This document shows, one piece after another, positions 1 through 10,298 of a DNA stretch of 64,000 bases. Below the pieces are notes generated by a model that worked only from the letters and a program-made list of their open reading frames with translations, had not been told where the DNA came from and made no database searches. Origin of the DNA: Pseudomonas saponiphila (GTDB taxonomy: Bacteria; Pseudomonadota; Gammaproteobacteria; Pseudomonadales; Pseudomonadaceae). The stretch lies in assembly GCF_900105185.1 (NCBI RefSeq), contig NZ_FNTJ01000002.1:1674001-1738000 (forward strand), in the 5' to 3' direction. Every line of letters begins with the position of its first letter. The stretch's first letter is position 1. Position numbers and translations under genes: made by a program.

Positions 1-375
1 GGTCCTGATCGTTTCATCCTGCAGATTGCCGCCAACTATGGCGGGCAGTGGGACATCGCTCAGGCTGCCCAGCGCCTGGCGCGAGAGGTTCAGGCCGGTC
101 ATCTGCGGCCCGAGGACATCACCCCAGGCCTGTTGCAGACCTGCCTGGCAACCGGCGACCTGCCATTGCCGGACTTGTGCATCCGTACCGGTGGCGAGCA
201 TCGCATCAGTAACTTCCTGTTGTGGCAACTGGCCTATGCCGAGTTGTATTTCTCCGACCTGTTCTGGCCGGACTTCAAACACGAAGCCATGCGCAATGCG
301 CTGGCCGATTACGCATCTCGCCAGCGCCGCTTCGGTAAGACGAGCGAGCAGGTCGAGGCTGGAGCCCGGGTTTAA
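1..375 (+). CDS. uppS: Undecaprenyl diphosphate synthase, C-terminal part (5' end outside window)
   Basis: The open frame enters from the left edge and ends in TAA at 373-375, leaving about 124 residues of a family that is usually near 250. It condenses isopentenyl diphosphate with farnesyl diphosphate to give the C55 lipid carrier for peptidoglycan and O-antigen. The cis-prenyltransferase signatures NYGGQWDI (near the window start) and RTGGEHRISNF followed by LYFSDLFWPDF are visible. The stop codon overlaps the cdsA start by one base (TAATG), so the two genes are translationally coupled at the head of the uppS-cdsA-dxr-rseP-bamA run. Confidence 0.95.
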   Translation, partial: GPDRFILQIAANYGGQWDIAQAAQRLAREVQAGHLRPEDITPGLLQTCLATGDLPLPDLCIRTGGEHRISNFLLWQLAYAELYFSDLFWPDFKHEAMRNALADYASRQRRFGKTSEQVEAGARV

Positions 376-1181
376 TGCTTAAACAACGAATCATTACTGC
401 ACTGATCCTGCTGCCGATCGCTTTGTGCGGGTTTTTCCTGCTGGAGGGTTCGGGGTTTGCCCTGTTCATCGGCCTGGTGGTGAGCCTGGGAGCCTGGGAG
501 TGGGCGCGCCTGGCCGGATTTGAAGCGCAGCCGGCTCGGGTCGCCTTTGCCTTGGTGGTGGCAGCGATGTTGCTGCTCATGCACCTGGTTCCCGGCGTTG
601 CCCCCTGGGTGCTGGGCGCGGCGGTGCTGTGGTGGGCGGTGGCGACGTTCCTGGTGCTGACTTACCCGCGCACCAGCGAGCAATGGTCGGGAGCCGCACC
701 CAAGCTGCTGATCGGTCTGTTGATCCTGTTGCCGGCCTGGCAGGGCCTGGTGTTCATCAAGCAGCTGCCGCTGGGTAACTGGTTGATCATGTCGGTCATG
801 GTGCTGGTATGGGGTGCGGACATTGGCGCCTATTTTTCCGGCAAGGCTTTCGGCAAGCGCAAGCTGGCGCCCCAGGTCAGTCCTGGCAAGAGCTGGGAAG
901 GGGTGTATGGCGGCCTGGCCTTGAGCCTGGTGATCACTGCCGTGGTTGGGCTGGTGCGTGACTGGAGTGTCGGGCAGATCCTGCTGGGGCTGCTGGGAGC
1001 GGCCATCGTGGTGTTCATTTCCGTGGTCGGTGATCTGACCGAGAGCATGTTCAAGCGTCAGTCGGGCATCAAGGACAGCAGTAACCTGTTGCCGGGTCAT
1101 GGTGGCGTGCTCGATCGTATCGACAGCCTGACGGCGGCTATCCCGGTGTTTGCTGTGCTGCTGTGGATGGCCGGGCTGTGA
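375..1181 (+). CDS. cdsA: Phosphatidate cytidylyltransferase (CDP-diacylglycerol synthase)
   Basis: This 268-residue integral membrane enzyme makes CDP-diacylglycerol from CTP and phosphatidate, the precursor of all phospholipids. The protein is mostly hydrophobic with many membrane segments. Its C-terminal part has the family signature [19 protein letters not shown] (around residues 220-238), with the conserved K-D and PGHGG elements. The length is normal for the shorter CdsA form. It overlaps uppS by one base, and its TGA stop sits within the GTGA that starts dxr, which supports one transcript. Confidence 0.95.
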   Translation: MLKQRIITALILLPIALCGFFLLEGSGFALFIGLVVSLGAWEWARLAGFEAQPARVAFALVVAAMLLLMHLVPGVAPWVLGAAVLWWAVATFLVLTYPRTSEQWSGAAPKLLIGLLILLPAWQGLVFIKQLPLGNWLIMSVMVLVWGADIGAYFSGKAFGKRKLAPQVSPGKSWEGVYGGLALSLVITAVVGLVRDWSVGQILLGLLGAAIVVFISVVGDLTESMFKRQSGIKDSSNLLPGHGGVLDRIDSLTAAIPVFAVLLWMAGL

Positions 1182-2368
1182 GTGCTGTCCAGCAGGTAAC
1201 GGTTCTGGGGGCAACGGGCTCCATTGGGCTGAGCACCTTGGATGTCATTGCCCGTCATCCGGATCGCTACCAGGTGTTTGCCCTTACCGGGTTCAGTCGT
1301 CTGGCCGAGTTGCTGGCCTTGTGCATTCGTCACGTGCCGCGCTTTGCGGTGGTGCCGGAGGTGGCTGCCGCCAGTCGTTTGCAGGAAGAGCTGCGGGCTG
1401 CCGGTTTGTCGACTCGGGTTCTGGTGGGTGAGCAAGGTTTGTGTGATGTCGCGTCGGCGCCCGAGGTCGATGCGGTGATGGCGGCGATCGTCGGGGCGGC
1501 CGGTTTCCGTCCGACCCTGGCGGCCGTCGAGGCCGGCAAGAAAATTCTGCTGGCCAACAAGGAAGCCTTGGTGATGTCCGGCGCACTGTTCATGCAGGCG
1601 GTGGGCAAGAGTGGTTCGGTGCTGCTGCCCATCGACAGCGAACACAATGCGATCTTCCAGTGCATGCCAGCCGACTTCTCTCGGGGGTTGGGGGCAATCG
1701 GGGTGCGCCGGATTCTACTGACGGCCTCGGGCGGTCCGTTCCGTCAGACGCCGCTGGCCGAGCTTGAGCGTGTCTCGCCCGAGCAGGCTTGTGCCCATCC
1801 GAACTGGTCCATGGGGCGCAAGATCTCCGTGGATTCGGCGAGCATGATGAACAAGGGCTTGGAGCTGATCGAGGCCTGCTGGTTGTTCGATGCCAAGCCT
1901 TCGCAGGTTGAAGTAGTAGTGCATCCTCAGAGCGTGATCCACTCCCTGGTGGATTATGTCGACGGTTCGGTGCTGGCGCAGTTGGGTAATCCTGATATGC
2001 GCACGCCCATCGCCAATGCCCTGGCCTGGCCGGAGCGTATCGACTCCGGTGTTGCGCCGCTGGATCTGTTTGCGATTGCCCGCCTGGACTTCGAAGCACC
2101 CGACGAGCAGCGGTTTCCTTGCCTGCGATTGGCGCGTCAGGCTGCCGAGGCGGGTGGCAGTGCGCCGGCGATGCTCAATGCGGCCAACGAAGTGGCGGTT
2201 TCGGCGTTTCTCGAACGGCGCATCCGTTACCCGGAAATCGCGAGTATCATCGACGAAGTTTTAGTCCGTGAACCTGTAGTCGCAGTCAATGAGCTTGATG
2301 CGGTGTTTGCGGCGGACGCCAAGGCCCGGAGCCTGGCGGAACAATGGTTGCAGCGTAACGGGCGATAG
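1178..2368 (+). CDS. dxr: 1-deoxy-D-xylulose 5-phosphate reductoisomerase
   Basis: A 396-residue cytosolic enzyme that commits DXP to the MEP isoprenoid pathway, using NADPH and a divalent metal. The N-terminal dinucleotide motif VLGATGSIG lies at residues 8-16. [10 protein letters not shown] and the metal/substrate region [12 protein letters not shown] follow in family order. I chose GTG at 1178 ([11 protein letters not shown]) over an upstream GTG at 1163 because it overlaps the cdsA stop as GTGA and places the Rossmann motif at the usual distance from the start. ispD and ispF of the same pathway are also in this window. Confidence 0.95.
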   Translation: MSAVQQVTVLGATGSIGLSTLDVIARHPDRYQVFALTGFSRLAELLALCIRHVPRFAVVPEVAAASRLQEELRAAGLSTRVLVGEQGLCDVASAPEVDAVMAAIVGAAGFRPTLAAVEAGKKILLANKEALVMSGALFMQAVGKSGSVLLPIDSEHNAIFQCMPADFSRGLGAIGVRRILLTASGGPFRQTPLAELERVSPEQACAHPNWSMGRKISVDSASMMNKGLELIEACWLFDAKPSQVEVVVHPQSVIHSLVDYVDGSVLAQLGNPDMRTPIANALAWPERIDSGVAPLDLFAIARLDFEAPDEQRFPCLRLARQAAEAGGSAPAMLNAANEVAVSAFLERRIRYPEIASIIDEVLVREPVVAVNELDAVFAADAKARSLAEQWLQRNGR

Positions 2369-2416
2369 GATGCGCGACCGCGCGAGTGGCGGCGAACAGG
2401 ATTGCGGAGAAAGTAG

Positions 2417-3769
2417 ATGAGCGCGCTCTATATGATTGTCGGCACCCTGGTAGCCCTGGGCGTGCTGGTCACCTTCCACGAATTCGGTCACTTTTGGGTC
2501 GCGCGCCGCTGTGGCGTCAAGGTGCTGCGCTTTTCCGTGGGCTTTGGCATGCCACTGCTGCGCTGGCACGATCGTCGTGGCACCGAGTTCGTGATCGCCG
2601 CCATTCCGCTGGGCGGCTACGTGAAAATGCTCGATGAGCGTGAAGGCGAAGTGGCCGTCGAGGAGCTGGATCAATCCTTCAATCGCAAATCGGTTCGCCA
2701 GCGCATCGCTATTGTGGCCGCGGGGCCGATTGCCAACTTCCTCCTGGCGCTGGTGTTCTTCTGGGGCCTGGCGATGCTGGGCAGCCAGCAAGTGCGTCCG
2801 GTTATCGGTGATGTCGAGGCGGGCAGTATCGCGGCGCAGGCAGGTCTTGCCGCCGGTCAGGAAATCATCGCCATCGATGGTGAGCCGACCACGGGCTGGG
2901 CAGCGGTCAACCTGCAACTGGTGCGTCGTTTGGGTGAAAGTGGCGCCTTGCAGGTGTTGGTGCGCGAGCAGGGCGCGACTGCGGAGTCGCCTCGTCAGCT
3001 GGTACTGGACAAGTGGCTCAAGGGGGCCGATGAGCCGGACCCTATCCGCTCCCTGGGGATTCGCCCATGGCGGCCGGCTTTGCCGCCGGTGCTGGCGGAG
3101 CTGGACCCGAAAGGCCCGGCCCAGGCGGCTGGCCTGAAAAGCGGTGATCGTCTGTTGGCCCTCGATGGGCAGCCGCTCAATGACTGGCAGCAGGTGGTCG
3201 ATTGGGTGCGGATGCATCCTGGCAGCAAGATTGTGCTGCAGGTGGAGCGCGATGGTGCTCAGGTCGAGATCCCGGTGACGTTGGCCAGTCGTGGTGAAAG
3301 CAAGGCACCCAGCGGTTATCTTGGCGCCGGGGTGAAGGCGGTAGACTGGCCGCCGGAGATGCTTCGCGAGGTCAGTTATGGCCCGCTTGAGGCCATTGGC
3401 GAAGGGGCCCGGCGGACCTGGACCATGAGCGTCCTGACCCTAGAATCACTGAAGAAAATGTTGTTCGGCGAGCTCTCGGTAAAAAACTTGAGTGGACCGA
3501 TAACCATTGCTAAAGTGGCGGGCGCTTCTGCCCAGTCGGGCATTGCTGATTTCTTGAATTTCCTTGCTTATCTGAGTATTAGCCTGGGTGTTCTGAATTT
3601 GTTGCCCATCCCGGTACTGGATGGGGGGCATTTGTTGTTCTATCTGATCGAGTGGGCGCGTGGTCGTCCCTTGTCGGATCGGGTGCAAGGTTGGGGGATA
3701 CAGATCGGTATCAGCTTGGTGGTCGGAGTCATGCTGCTTGCTCTGGTCAACGATCTGGGTCGTCTGTAA
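2417..3769 (+). CDS. rseP: Site-2 zinc metalloprotease RseP (sigma-E pathway)
   Basis: This 450-residue inner-membrane protease performs the second cut of the anti-sigma factor (MucA/RseA type) in envelope stress signalling. The zinc motif HEFGH is at residues 21-25 inside the first membrane segment. Two PDZ modules lie in the periplasmic loop, and the second metal motif PVLDGG is in a C-terminal membrane segment. The length matches the family. Its place between dxr and bamA is the standard Pseudomonas order and links it to outer-membrane biogenesis. Confidence 0.96.
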   Translation: MSALYMIVGTLVALGVLVTFHEFGHFWVARRCGVKVLRFSVGFGMPLLRWHDRRGTEFVIAAIPLGGYVKMLDEREGEVAVEELDQSFNRKSVRQRIAIVAAGPIANFLLALVFFWGLAMLGSQQVRPVIGDVEAGSIAAQAGLAAGQEIIAIDGEPTTGWAAVNLQLVRRLGESGALQVLVREQGATAESPRQLVLDKWLKGADEPDPIRSLGIRPWRPALPPVLAELDPKGPAQAAGLKSGDRLLALDGQPLNDWQQVVDWVRMHPGSKIVLQVERDGAQVEIPVTLASRGESKAPSGYLGAGVKAVDWPPEMLREVSYGPLEAIGEGARRTWTMSVLTLESLKKMLFGELSVKNLSGPITIAKVAGASAQSGIADFLNFLAYLSISLGVLNLLPIPVLDGGHLLFYLIEWARGRPLSDRVQGWGIQIGISLVVGVMLLALVNDLGRL

Positions 3770-3789
3770 CGCTTCGCTGAATTGCGAAT

Positions 3790-3815
3790 CTGCCGCATTT
3801 TGCGGCAGTTTGTTT
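3790..3815 (+). terminator. Stem-loop with short T-rich tail between rseP and bamA
   Basis: Seven-base-pair stem CTGCCGC/GCGGCAG with a five-base loop, followed by TTTGTTTA. It sits in the 74-bp gap before bamA. It could be a weak intrinsic terminator or an attenuator that adjusts bamA output; the tail is imperfect. Confidence 0.4.
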
Positions 3816-3843
3816 ATTGCCAGTTGGAATAAGAAAGGACTTC

Positions 3844-6234
3844 ATGAAACGTCTGCTGCTAACTGCGGTTCTCACCGTATTGATGATCGCCGAAGTTCAC
3901 GCCGAGTCCTTCACTATCTCCGATATCCGCGTCAACGGCCTTCAGCGCGTATCCGCGGGTAGCGTCTTTGGTGCCTTGCCGTTGAACGTCGGCGAGCAGG
4001 CGGACGACCGTCGCCTGGTGGAATCCACTCGTGCGCTGTTCAAAACCGGTTTCTTTCAAGACATCCAGCTGGGCCGCGATGGCAACGTCCTGGTCATTAC
4101 GGTAGTCGAGCGGCCGTCGGTTGCCAGTATCGAGATCGAAGGCAACAAGGCGATCTCTACCGAAGACCTGATGAAGGGCCTGAAGCAATCTGGCCTGGCC
4201 GAAGGCGAGATCTTCCAGCGCGCGACCCTCGAAGGCGTGCGTAACGAACTGCAGCGTCAATATGTTGCCCAGGGTCGTTACTCGGCCTCCGTTGAAACCG
4301 AAGTGGTGCCGCAACCACGCAACCGCGTTGGCCTGAAGGTCAAGATCAACGAAGGCACGGTCGCCGCCATCCAGCACATCAACGTGGTGGGCAATACGGT
4401 TTTCCCTGATGAAGACCTGATCGGCCTGTTCGAACTCAAGACCACCAACTGGCTGTCGTTCTTCAAGAACGACGACAAGTACGCCCGTGAAAAACTCTCC
4501 GGTGACCTGGAGCGTCTGCGCTCCTACTACCTCGATCGTGGCTATATCAACATGGATATCGCTTCGACCCAGGTGTCCATCACCCCGGACAAGAAGCACG
4601 TCTATATCACTGTCAACGTCAACGAAGGCGAGAAGTACAGCGTTCGTGACGTGAAGCTCAGCGGCGACCTGAAAGTCCCCGAGGACCAGGTCAAGGCGCT
4701 GTTGCTGGTGGAGAAGGGGCAAGTCTTCTCGCGCAAGCTGATGACCACCACTTCCGAACTGATCACTCGTCGTCTCGGTAACGAGGGTTACACCTTCGCC
4801 AACGTCAACGGCGTGCCTCAGCCCCATGATGAAGATCACACCGTGGACATCACCTTCGTGGTGGACCCGGGCAAGCGTGCCTACGTCAATCGCATCAACT
4901 TCCGTGGCAACACCAAGTCCGAGGACGAAGTGCTGCGTCGCGAAATGCGTCAGATGGAAGGTGGCTGGGCTTCGACCTACCTGATCGACCAGTCCAAGAC
5001 TCGCCTGGAGCGCCTGGGCTTCTTCAAGGAGGTCAACGTCGAGACTCCGGCTGTTCCGGGTGTCGATGACCAGGTTGACGTGAACTACGCAGTTGAAGAA
5101 CAAGCCTCCGGTTCGATCACCGCCAGCGTCGGTTTCGCCCAGAGTGCCGGTCTGATCCTCGGTGGTTCGATCACTCAGAACAACTTCCTGGGTACTGGTA
5201 ACAAGGTCAGCATTGGCCTGACCCGCAGCGAATACCAGAGCCGCTACAACTTCGGCTATGTCGACCCCTACTGGACCGCCGACGGCGTGAGCCTGGGTTA
5301 CAACGCGTTCTATCGCACCACCGACTACAAGAACCTCAATGTCAACGTCGCCAGCTATGCGGTGGACAGCCTGGGTGCCGGTGTCAGCGTGGGCTACCCG
5401 ATCAGCGAGACTTCGCGCCTGACCTTCGGCCTGACCGCGCAGCAGGACAAGATCAAGACCGGCCAGTACACCGTCGACGAAATCTTCGACTTCGTGAACA
5501 AGCAAGGTAAAAATTACCTGAACTTCAAGGCGTCTGCCGGCTGGTCCGAGTCGACCCTGAACAAGGGCGTGCTGGCCACCCGTGGCCATTCGCAAAGCCT
5601 GGTGCTGGAAACCACTACTCCAGGTAGCGACCTGTCTTTCTTCAAACTCGACTACCGCGGCCAGCTGTTCACGCCGCTGAGCGAGAACTACACCATGCGC
5701 TTCCACAGCGAGCTGGGTTATGGCGATGGTTTTGGTGACACCAAGGGCCTGCCGTTCTACGAGAACTACTATGCCGGTGGCTTCAACTCGGTTCGTGGCT
5801 TCAAGGACAGCACCCTCGGCCCGCGCAGTACCCCGAGCCGTGGTGTGGGCGTGACCGGCAACGCCGGTACGGTCCGGGACCCGGATCAGGACCCGCTGCC
5901 ATTCGGCGGTAACGTGTTGATCCAGGGCGGTGCCGAGCTGATGTTCCCGCTGCCGTTCGTCAAGGACCAGCGTTCCCTGCGTACTTCCCTGTTCTGGGAT
6001 GTGGGTAACGTCTTCAACTCCACTTGCGAGTCCACGTCCAACACCATTGCGGCGTCGAACGTGAAGAAGCAGTGCAACGATATCAGCCTGAGCAACCTGG
6101 CCAGTTCGGTAGGTGTCGGCGTGACGTGGGTAACCGCTCTGGGGCCATTGAGCTTTGCCCTGGCGATGCCAGTGAAGAAACCGGATAACGCTGAAACCCA
6201 GGTGTTCCAATTCTCTCTCGGTCAGACTTTCTAA
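3844..6234 (+). CDS. bamA: Outer membrane protein assembly factor BamA
   Basis: A 796-residue essential outer-membrane insertase that folds beta-barrel proteins. Residues 1-22 are a Sec signal peptide ending in HA before ESFTISDI. Five POTRA-like periplasmic repeats follow, then a C-terminal barrel with the loop-6 motif VRGF and a terminal phenylalanine (SLGQTF), the usual outer-membrane signature. I chose ATG 3844 because an AAGAAAGGA ribosome site precedes it and the signal peptide starts there. skp follows 45 bp downstream. Confidence 0.97.
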   Translation: MKRLLLTAVLTVLMIAEVHAESFTISDIRVNGLQRVSAGSVFGALPLNVGEQADDRRLVESTRALFKTGFFQDIQLGRDGNVLVITVVERPSVASIEIEGNKAISTEDLMKGLKQSGLAEGEIFQRATLEGVRNELQRQYVAQGRYSASVETEVVPQPRNRVGLKVKINEGTVAAIQHINVVGNTVFPDEDLIGLFELKTTNWLSFFKNDDKYAREKLSGDLERLRSYYLDRGYINMDIASTQVSITPDKKHVYITVNVNEGEKYSVRDVKLSGDLKVPEDQVKALLLVEKGQVFSRKLMTTTSELITRRLGNEGYTFANVNGVPQPHDEDHTVDITFVVDPGKRAYVNRINFRGNTKSEDEVLRREMRQMEGGWASTYLIDQSKTRLERLGFFKEVNVETPAVPGVDDQVDVNYAVEEQASGSITASVGFAQSAGLILGGSITQNNFLGTGNKVSIGLTRSEYQSRYNFGYVDPYWTADGVSLGYNAFYRTTDYKNLNVNVASYAVDSLGAGVSVGYPISETSRLTFGLTAQQDKIKTGQYTVDEIFDFVNKQGKNYLNFKASAGWSESTLNKGVLATRGHSQSLVLETTTPGSDLSFFKLDYRGQLFTPLSENYTMRFHSELGYGDGFGDTKGLPFYENYYAGGFNSVRGFKDSTLGPRSTPSRGVGVTGNAGTVRDPDQDPLPFGGNVLIQGGAELMFPLPFVKDQRSLRTSLFWDVGNVFNSTCESTSNTIAASNVKKQCNDISLSNLASSVGVGVTWVTALGPLSFALAMPVKKPDNAETQVFQFSLGQTF

Positions 6235-6279
6235 GCGTCCGACCCAAGACAACGACAATGGATTTTGTAGGAGTGCATC

Positions 6280-6783
6280 GTGCGTAAGTTGACTCAATTG
6301 GTTCTCCTGGCCTCCGTTCTGGTCGCGAGCCCGGCGTTTGCCGAAATGAAAATCGCCGTTCTGAACTATCAGATGGCACTGCTGGAGTCCGATGCGGCGA
6401 AGAAGTACGCAGTGGACGCCGAGAAAAAGTTCGGTCCGCAACTGACCAAGCTGAAAACCCTGGAAAGCAGCGCCAAGGGTATCCAGGATCGCCTGGTGGC
6501 TGGTGGCGACAAGATGCAGCAGGGCGAGCGTGAACGTCTGGAACTCGAGTTCAAGCAAAAGGCCCGTGACTTCCAGTTCCAGTCCAAGGAACTGAACGAA
6601 GCCAAGGCTGTTGCTGACCGCGAGATGCTCAAGCAACTGAAGCCAAAGCTGGACAGCGCAGTTGAAGAAGTCATCAAGAAAGGCGGTTTCGACCTGGTCT
6701 TCGAGCGTGGCGCAGTGATCGATGTCAAACCTCAGTACGACATCACTCGCCAAGTTATCGAGCGCATGAATCAGCTGAAGTAA
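6280..6783 (+). CDS. skp: Periplasmic chaperone Skp/OmpH
   Basis: A 167-residue periplasmic chaperone that holds unfolded outer-membrane proteins on the way to BamA. A signal peptide (VRKLTQLVLLASVLVASPAFA) precedes a lysine- and glutamate-rich coiled-coil body, the tentacles of the Skp trimer. It starts with GTG after a TAGGAG ribosome site. The position directly between bamA and lpxD is conserved in Pseudomonas and enteric bacteria. Confidence 0.94.
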   Translation: MRKLTQLVLLASVLVASPAFAEMKIAVLNYQMALLESDAAKKYAVDAEKKFGPQLTKLKTLESSAKGIQDRLVAGGDKMQQGERERLELEFKQKARDFQFQSKELNEAKAVADREMLKQLKPKLDSAVEEVIKKGGFDLVFERGAVIDVKPQYDITRQVIERMNQLK

Positions 6784-6786
6784 GCC

Positions 6787-7842
6787 ATGACCGCGATTAT
6801 AAAACTCGGCCAGTTGGCCGAGTTCCTCGGCGCCACCTTGTGTGGCGACGCGGAGAAGGAAATCACTGGGCTAGCCACCTTGCAGGAGGCTGGCCCAGCT
6901 CAGTTGAGCTTTTTGGCAAACCCGCAATATCGCAAGTACCTGGTGGACTGCCAGGCCGGTGCGGTGTTGCTAAAAGCCGCTGATGCCGAGGCCTATGCCG
7001 GCGACGCATTGGTGGTGGCCGATCCTTACCTGTCCTACGCCCGAATTTCCCATCTGTTCGACCCCAAGCCCAAGGCACCGGCCGGCATTCACCCGTCCGC
7101 GGTCATTGCTGCTGATGCTCAGGTGGATCCAGCGGCCAGCATCGGCCCGTTCGCAGTGATCGAGAGTGGTGCTCGCATCGGTGCCGGTGTGACCATCGGC
7201 GCTCATTGCTTTATCGGTGCCCGCTGCGAGATCGGCGAGGGCGGCTGGCTGGCTCCCAGGGTCACCCTGTACCACGACGTACGCATCGGTAAACGAGTGG
7301 TCATCCAGTCGGGCGCGGTGCTGGGGGGCGAAGGCTTCGGCTTCGCCAACGAAAAAGGCATCTGGCAGAAGATTGCGCAGATTGGCGGCGTGACCATCGG
7401 TGATGATGTCGAGATCGGCGTCAACACCGCGATTGATCGCGGCGCCCTGGCCGACACCGTGATTGGCAATGGGGTGAAACTCGATAACCAGATTCAGATC
7501 GCCCACAACGTTCAGGTCGGTGATCACACCGCCATGGCCGCTTGTGTGGGGATTTCCGGCAGCACCAAGATCGGCAAGCACTGTATGCTCGCCGGCGGTG
7601 TGGGGCTGGTCGGGCATATCGATATTTGTGACAACGTATTCCTCACTGGAATGACCATGGTGACTCACTCGATTACCGAGCCGGGTGCCTACTCTTCCGG
7701 TACGGCCATGCAACCTGCTGCCGAGTGGCGCAAGAGCGCGGCACGCATCCGTCAGCTTGATGATCTTGCGCGACGCCTGCGTCAGTTGGAAAAGCGCGTT
7801 GGGGGCGTGACCCCTGATGGCAATGCTTCATCAGATGGCTGA
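6787..7842 (+). CDS. lpxD: UDP-3-O-acylglucosamine N-acyltransferase LpxD
   Basis: A 351-residue enzyme that adds the N-linked hydroxyacyl chain from acyl-ACP during lipid A synthesis. It has an N-terminal uridine-binding domain (about residues 1-100). A long left-handed beta-helix of hexapeptide repeats follows (for example [24 protein letters not shown]). The histidine-containing active-site stretch [14 protein letters not shown] is near residue 240. A C-terminal helix ends [11 protein letters not shown]. It begins three bases after skp and belongs to the lpxD-fabZ-lpxA-lpxB block. Confidence 0.96.
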   Translation: MTAIIKLGQLAEFLGATLCGDAEKEITGLATLQEAGPAQLSFLANPQYRKYLVDCQAGAVLLKAADAEAYAGDALVVADPYLSYARISHLFDPKPKAPAGIHPSAVIAADAQVDPAASIGPFAVIESGARIGAGVTIGAHCFIGARCEIGEGGWLAPRVTLYHDVRIGKRVVIQSGAVLGGEGFGFANEKGIWQKIAQIGGVTIGDDVEIGVNTAIDRGALADTVIGNGVKLDNQIQIAHNVQVGDHTAMAACVGISGSTKIGKHCMLAGGVGLVGHIDICDNVFLTGMTMVTHSITEPGAYSSGTAMQPAAEWRKSAARIRQLDDLARRLRQLEKRVGGVTPDGNASSDG

Positions 7843-7951
7843 TACCATTTCCATATCAAGTGTGCATAGCCGCTAGACGGCCTCCTTGATTTGCTAGAGG
7901 GGCGTGCGTTAGTCGCGCGCTCCCACTCTTTACTACAGGCTTCCCCCCGAA

Positions 7952-8392
7952 ATGATGGACATCAACGAGATTCGCGAATACCTGCCTCACCGTTACCCTT
8001 TCCTGTTGGTGGATCGGGTAGTGGACCTGGATGTTGAGGGCAAGTGCATTCGTGCCTACAAGAATGTCAGCATCAACGAACCGTTCTTCAATGGTCATTT
8101 TCCTGCGCATCCGATCATGCCGGGCGTGCTGATCATCGAAGCCATGGCTCAGGCTGCGGGCATTCTCGGTTTCAAGATGCTCGACGTGAAGCCAGCCGAT
8201 GGCACCCTGTATTACTTCGTCGGCTCCGACAAGCTGCGCTTCCGCCAGCCTGTGCTGCCGGGCGACCAGCTGATTCTTGAAGCCAAGTTCATCAGTTGCA
8301 AGCGCCAGATCTGGAAGTTCGAGTGCCAGGCCTCGGTCGACGGCAAGCCGGTGTGCTCTGCCGAGATCATCTGTGCGGAACGCAAACTATGA
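7952..8392 (+). CDS. fabZ: 3-hydroxyacyl-ACP dehydratase FabZ
   Basis: A 146-residue hot-dog-fold dehydratase of fatty acid elongation. It competes with LpxA for 3-hydroxyacyl-ACP and so balances phospholipid and lipid A synthesis. The catalytic histidine is in [14 protein letters not shown], with the glutamate following in [10 protein letters not shown]. Two adjacent ATG codons (7952 and 7955) are both possible starts. The stop overlaps the lpxA start as ATGA. A 109-bp gap with no recognisable gene separates it from lpxD. Confidence 0.96.
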   Translation: MMDINEIREYLPHRYPFLLVDRVVDLDVEGKCIRAYKNVSINEPFFNGHFPAHPIMPGVLIIEAMAQAAGILGFKMLDVKPADGTLYYFVGSDKLRFRQPVLPGDQLILEAKFISCKRQIWKFECQASVDGKPVCSAEIICAERKL

Positions 8393-9165
8393 GTTTGATT
8401 GACCCTCGCGCAATCATCGATCCGACGGCCATCCTGGCCGACGACGTTGAGGTTGGCCCGTGGTCGATCATCGGCGCTGGTGTGGAAATCGGCGAGGGTA
8501 CAGTGATCGGGCCCCATGTCATTCTCAAGGGCCCCACCCGGATCGGTAAGCACAACCGCATCTACCAGTTCTCTTCGGTAGGTGAGGACACCCCTGATCT
8601 GAAATACAAAGGCGAGGAAACCCGCCTGGTCATCGGTGACCACAATGTGATCCGCGAAGGCGTGACCATTCACCGTGGCACCATCCAGGACCGTTCCGAA
8701 ACCACCCTGGGCGATCACAACCTGATCATGGCCTACGCCCACATCGGTCACGACAGCGTCATTGGCAACCACTGCATCCTGGTCAACAACACAGCGCTGG
8801 CCGGCCATGTGCATGTCGACGACTGGGCGATTCTTTCCGGTTTTACCCTGGTGCATCAGTACTGCCATATCGGCGCCCACAGCTTCTCCGGCATGGGCAC
8901 CGCCATTGGCAAGGATGTACCGGCGTTCGTCACGGTGTTCGGCAACCCAGCCGAAGCCCGCAGCATGAACTTCGAAGGCATGCGCCGTCGCGGCTTCAGC
9001 GAGGACGCGATCCACGCACTGCGGCGCGCCTACAAGGTGGTTTACCGCCAGGGTCTGACCGTGGATCAAGCCTTGGCCGAACTGGCCGAAGCGGCGGTGG
9101 AGTTCCCGGAAGTCGCGGTGTTTCGTGACTCGATCCAGTCTTCGACTCGCGGCATCACCCGTTAA
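8389..9165 (+). CDS. lpxA: UDP-N-acetylglucosamine O-acyltransferase LpxA
   Basis: A 258-residue cytosolic trimeric enzyme for the first step of lipid A synthesis. Hexapeptide-repeat beta-helix motifs run through the first two thirds ([22 protein letters not shown]). The catalytic histidine region [14 protein letters not shown] is near residue 120. A helical C-terminal domain ([18 protein letters not shown]) follows. I placed the start at ATG 8389, which overlaps the fabZ stop and gives the usual length; an in-frame extension upstream only reads the fabZ sequence. Confidence 0.97.
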   Translation: MSLIDPRAIIDPTAILADDVEVGPWSIIGAGVEIGEGTVIGPHVILKGPTRIGKHNRIYQFSSVGEDTPDLKYKGEETRLVIGDHNVIREGVTIHRGTIQDRSETTLGDHNLIMAYAHIGHDSVIGNHCILVNNTALAGHVHVDDWAILSGFTLVHQYCHIGAHSFSGMGTAIGKDVPAFVTVFGNPAEARSMNFEGMRRRGFSEDAIHALRRAYKVVYRQGLTVDQALAELAEAAVEFPEVAVFRDSIQSSTRGITR

Positions 9166-9167
9166 TC

Positions 9168-10298
9168 ATGAGCACTCTGCGTATTGCGCTGGTGGCTGGC
9201 GAAGCCTCCGGCGACATTCTCGGCGCCGGTCTGATGCGAGCCCTCAAGGCCCAGCACCCGGCTGTGGAATTCATCGGTGTCGGCGGTCCGCTGATGCAGG
9301 CCGAAGGTCTGATCTCGTACTTCCCCATGGAACGCCTGGCGGTCATGGGCTTGGTCGAGGTGCTCGGGCGCCTGCGTGAGCTGCTGGCTCGGCGCAAGAA
9401 GCTCATCCAGACCCTGATTGCCGAGAAACCGGATGTATTCATCGGCATCGATGCTCCGGATTTCACCCTGAATATTGAACTCAAGCTGCGTCAGGCTGGA
9501 ATCAAGACCGTGCACTACGTCAGCCCCTCGGTCTGGGCCTGGCGGCAGAAGCGCGTGCTGAAGATCCGCGAAGGCTGCGACCTGATGCTCACGCTGTTCC
9601 CCTTCGAGGCCCGCTTTTACGAAGAAAAAGGCGTACCGGTGAAGTTCGTCGGCCACTCCCTGGCCGATGCCATTCCGCTGCAGGCGGACCGGGCTGCGGC
9701 GCGTGCCGAATTGGCTCTGCCGGACGGGCCTTTGGTGGCCCTGATGCCCGGCAGTCGTGGCGGTGAAGTGGGGCGCCTGGGGGCGTTGTTCCTGGATGCC
9801 GCGCAGCGCTTGCGTGTTCTGCGTCCAGGTGTGCGCTTCATCATGCCGTGCGCCAGCCCGGAGCGTCGGGTCCAGCTCGAAGAGCTGCTGGCCAGCCGTG
9901 ACCTGCCACTGACCTTGCTCGATGGCCAGTCCCACAAGGCCCTGGCTGCCTGCGACGCGGTGCTGATCGCCTCCGGCACCGCGACCCTCGAAGCCTTGCT
10001 CTACAAGCGTCCGATGGTGGTGGCCTACCGCCTGGCGCCGCTGACCTCCTGGATTCTCAAGCGCATGGTCAAGAGTCCGTACATTTCCTTGCCCAATCTG
10101 CTGGCCCAGCGCTTGCTGGTGCCTGAGCTGCTGCAGGATGACGCCACCGCCGAAGCCCTGGCGCAAACCTTGTCGCCGCTGATCGAAGGTGGCGAAGAGC
10201 AGACCCGCGGTTTTGACGAGATCCACCGAACCTTGCGCCGTGATGCATCCAACCAGGCCGCGCAAGCGGTACTTGAGCTGATCGGCAAAACACAATGA
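9168..10298 (+). CDS. lpxB: Lipid-A-disaccharide synthase LpxB
   Basis: A 376-residue peripheral membrane GT19 glycosyltransferase that joins 2,3-diacylglucosamine-1-phosphate and UDP-2,3-diacylglucosamine. The N-terminus [17 protein letters not shown] and the stretch [14 protein letters not shown] are typical. The C-terminal donor-binding half contains [10 protein letters not shown] and [11 protein letters not shown]. The last four bases overlap the rnhB start as ATGA, so it is in one operon with rnhB. Confidence 0.96.
   Translation: MSTLRIALVAGEASGDILGAGLMRALKAQHPAVEFIGVGGPLMQAEGLISYFPMERLAVMGLVEVLGRLRELLARRKKLIQTLIAEKPDVFIGIDAPDFTLNIELKLRQAGIKTVHYVSPSVWAWRQKRVLKIREGCDLMLTLFPFEARFYEEKGVPVKFVGHSLADAIPLQADRAAARAELALPDGPLVALMPGSRGGEVGRLGALFLDAAQRLRVLRPGVRFIMPCASPERRVQLEELLASRDLPLTLLDGQSHKALAACDAVLIASGTATLEALLYKRPMVVAYRLAPLTSWILKRMVKSPYISLPNLLAQRLLVPELLQDDATAEALAQTLSPLIEGGEEQTRGFDEIHRTLRRDASNQAAQAVLELIGKTQ

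Noticed and set aside
3859..6753. Very long open frame on the minus strand opposite bamA and skp
   Set aside because: It mirrors GC-rich codons of clear genes; the protein is compositionally odd and matches no family.
7100..7640. Apparent protein repeats in lpxD (and similarly in lpxA)
   Set aside because: These are the normal hexapeptide repeats of the left-handed beta-helix fold, not an unusual repeat.
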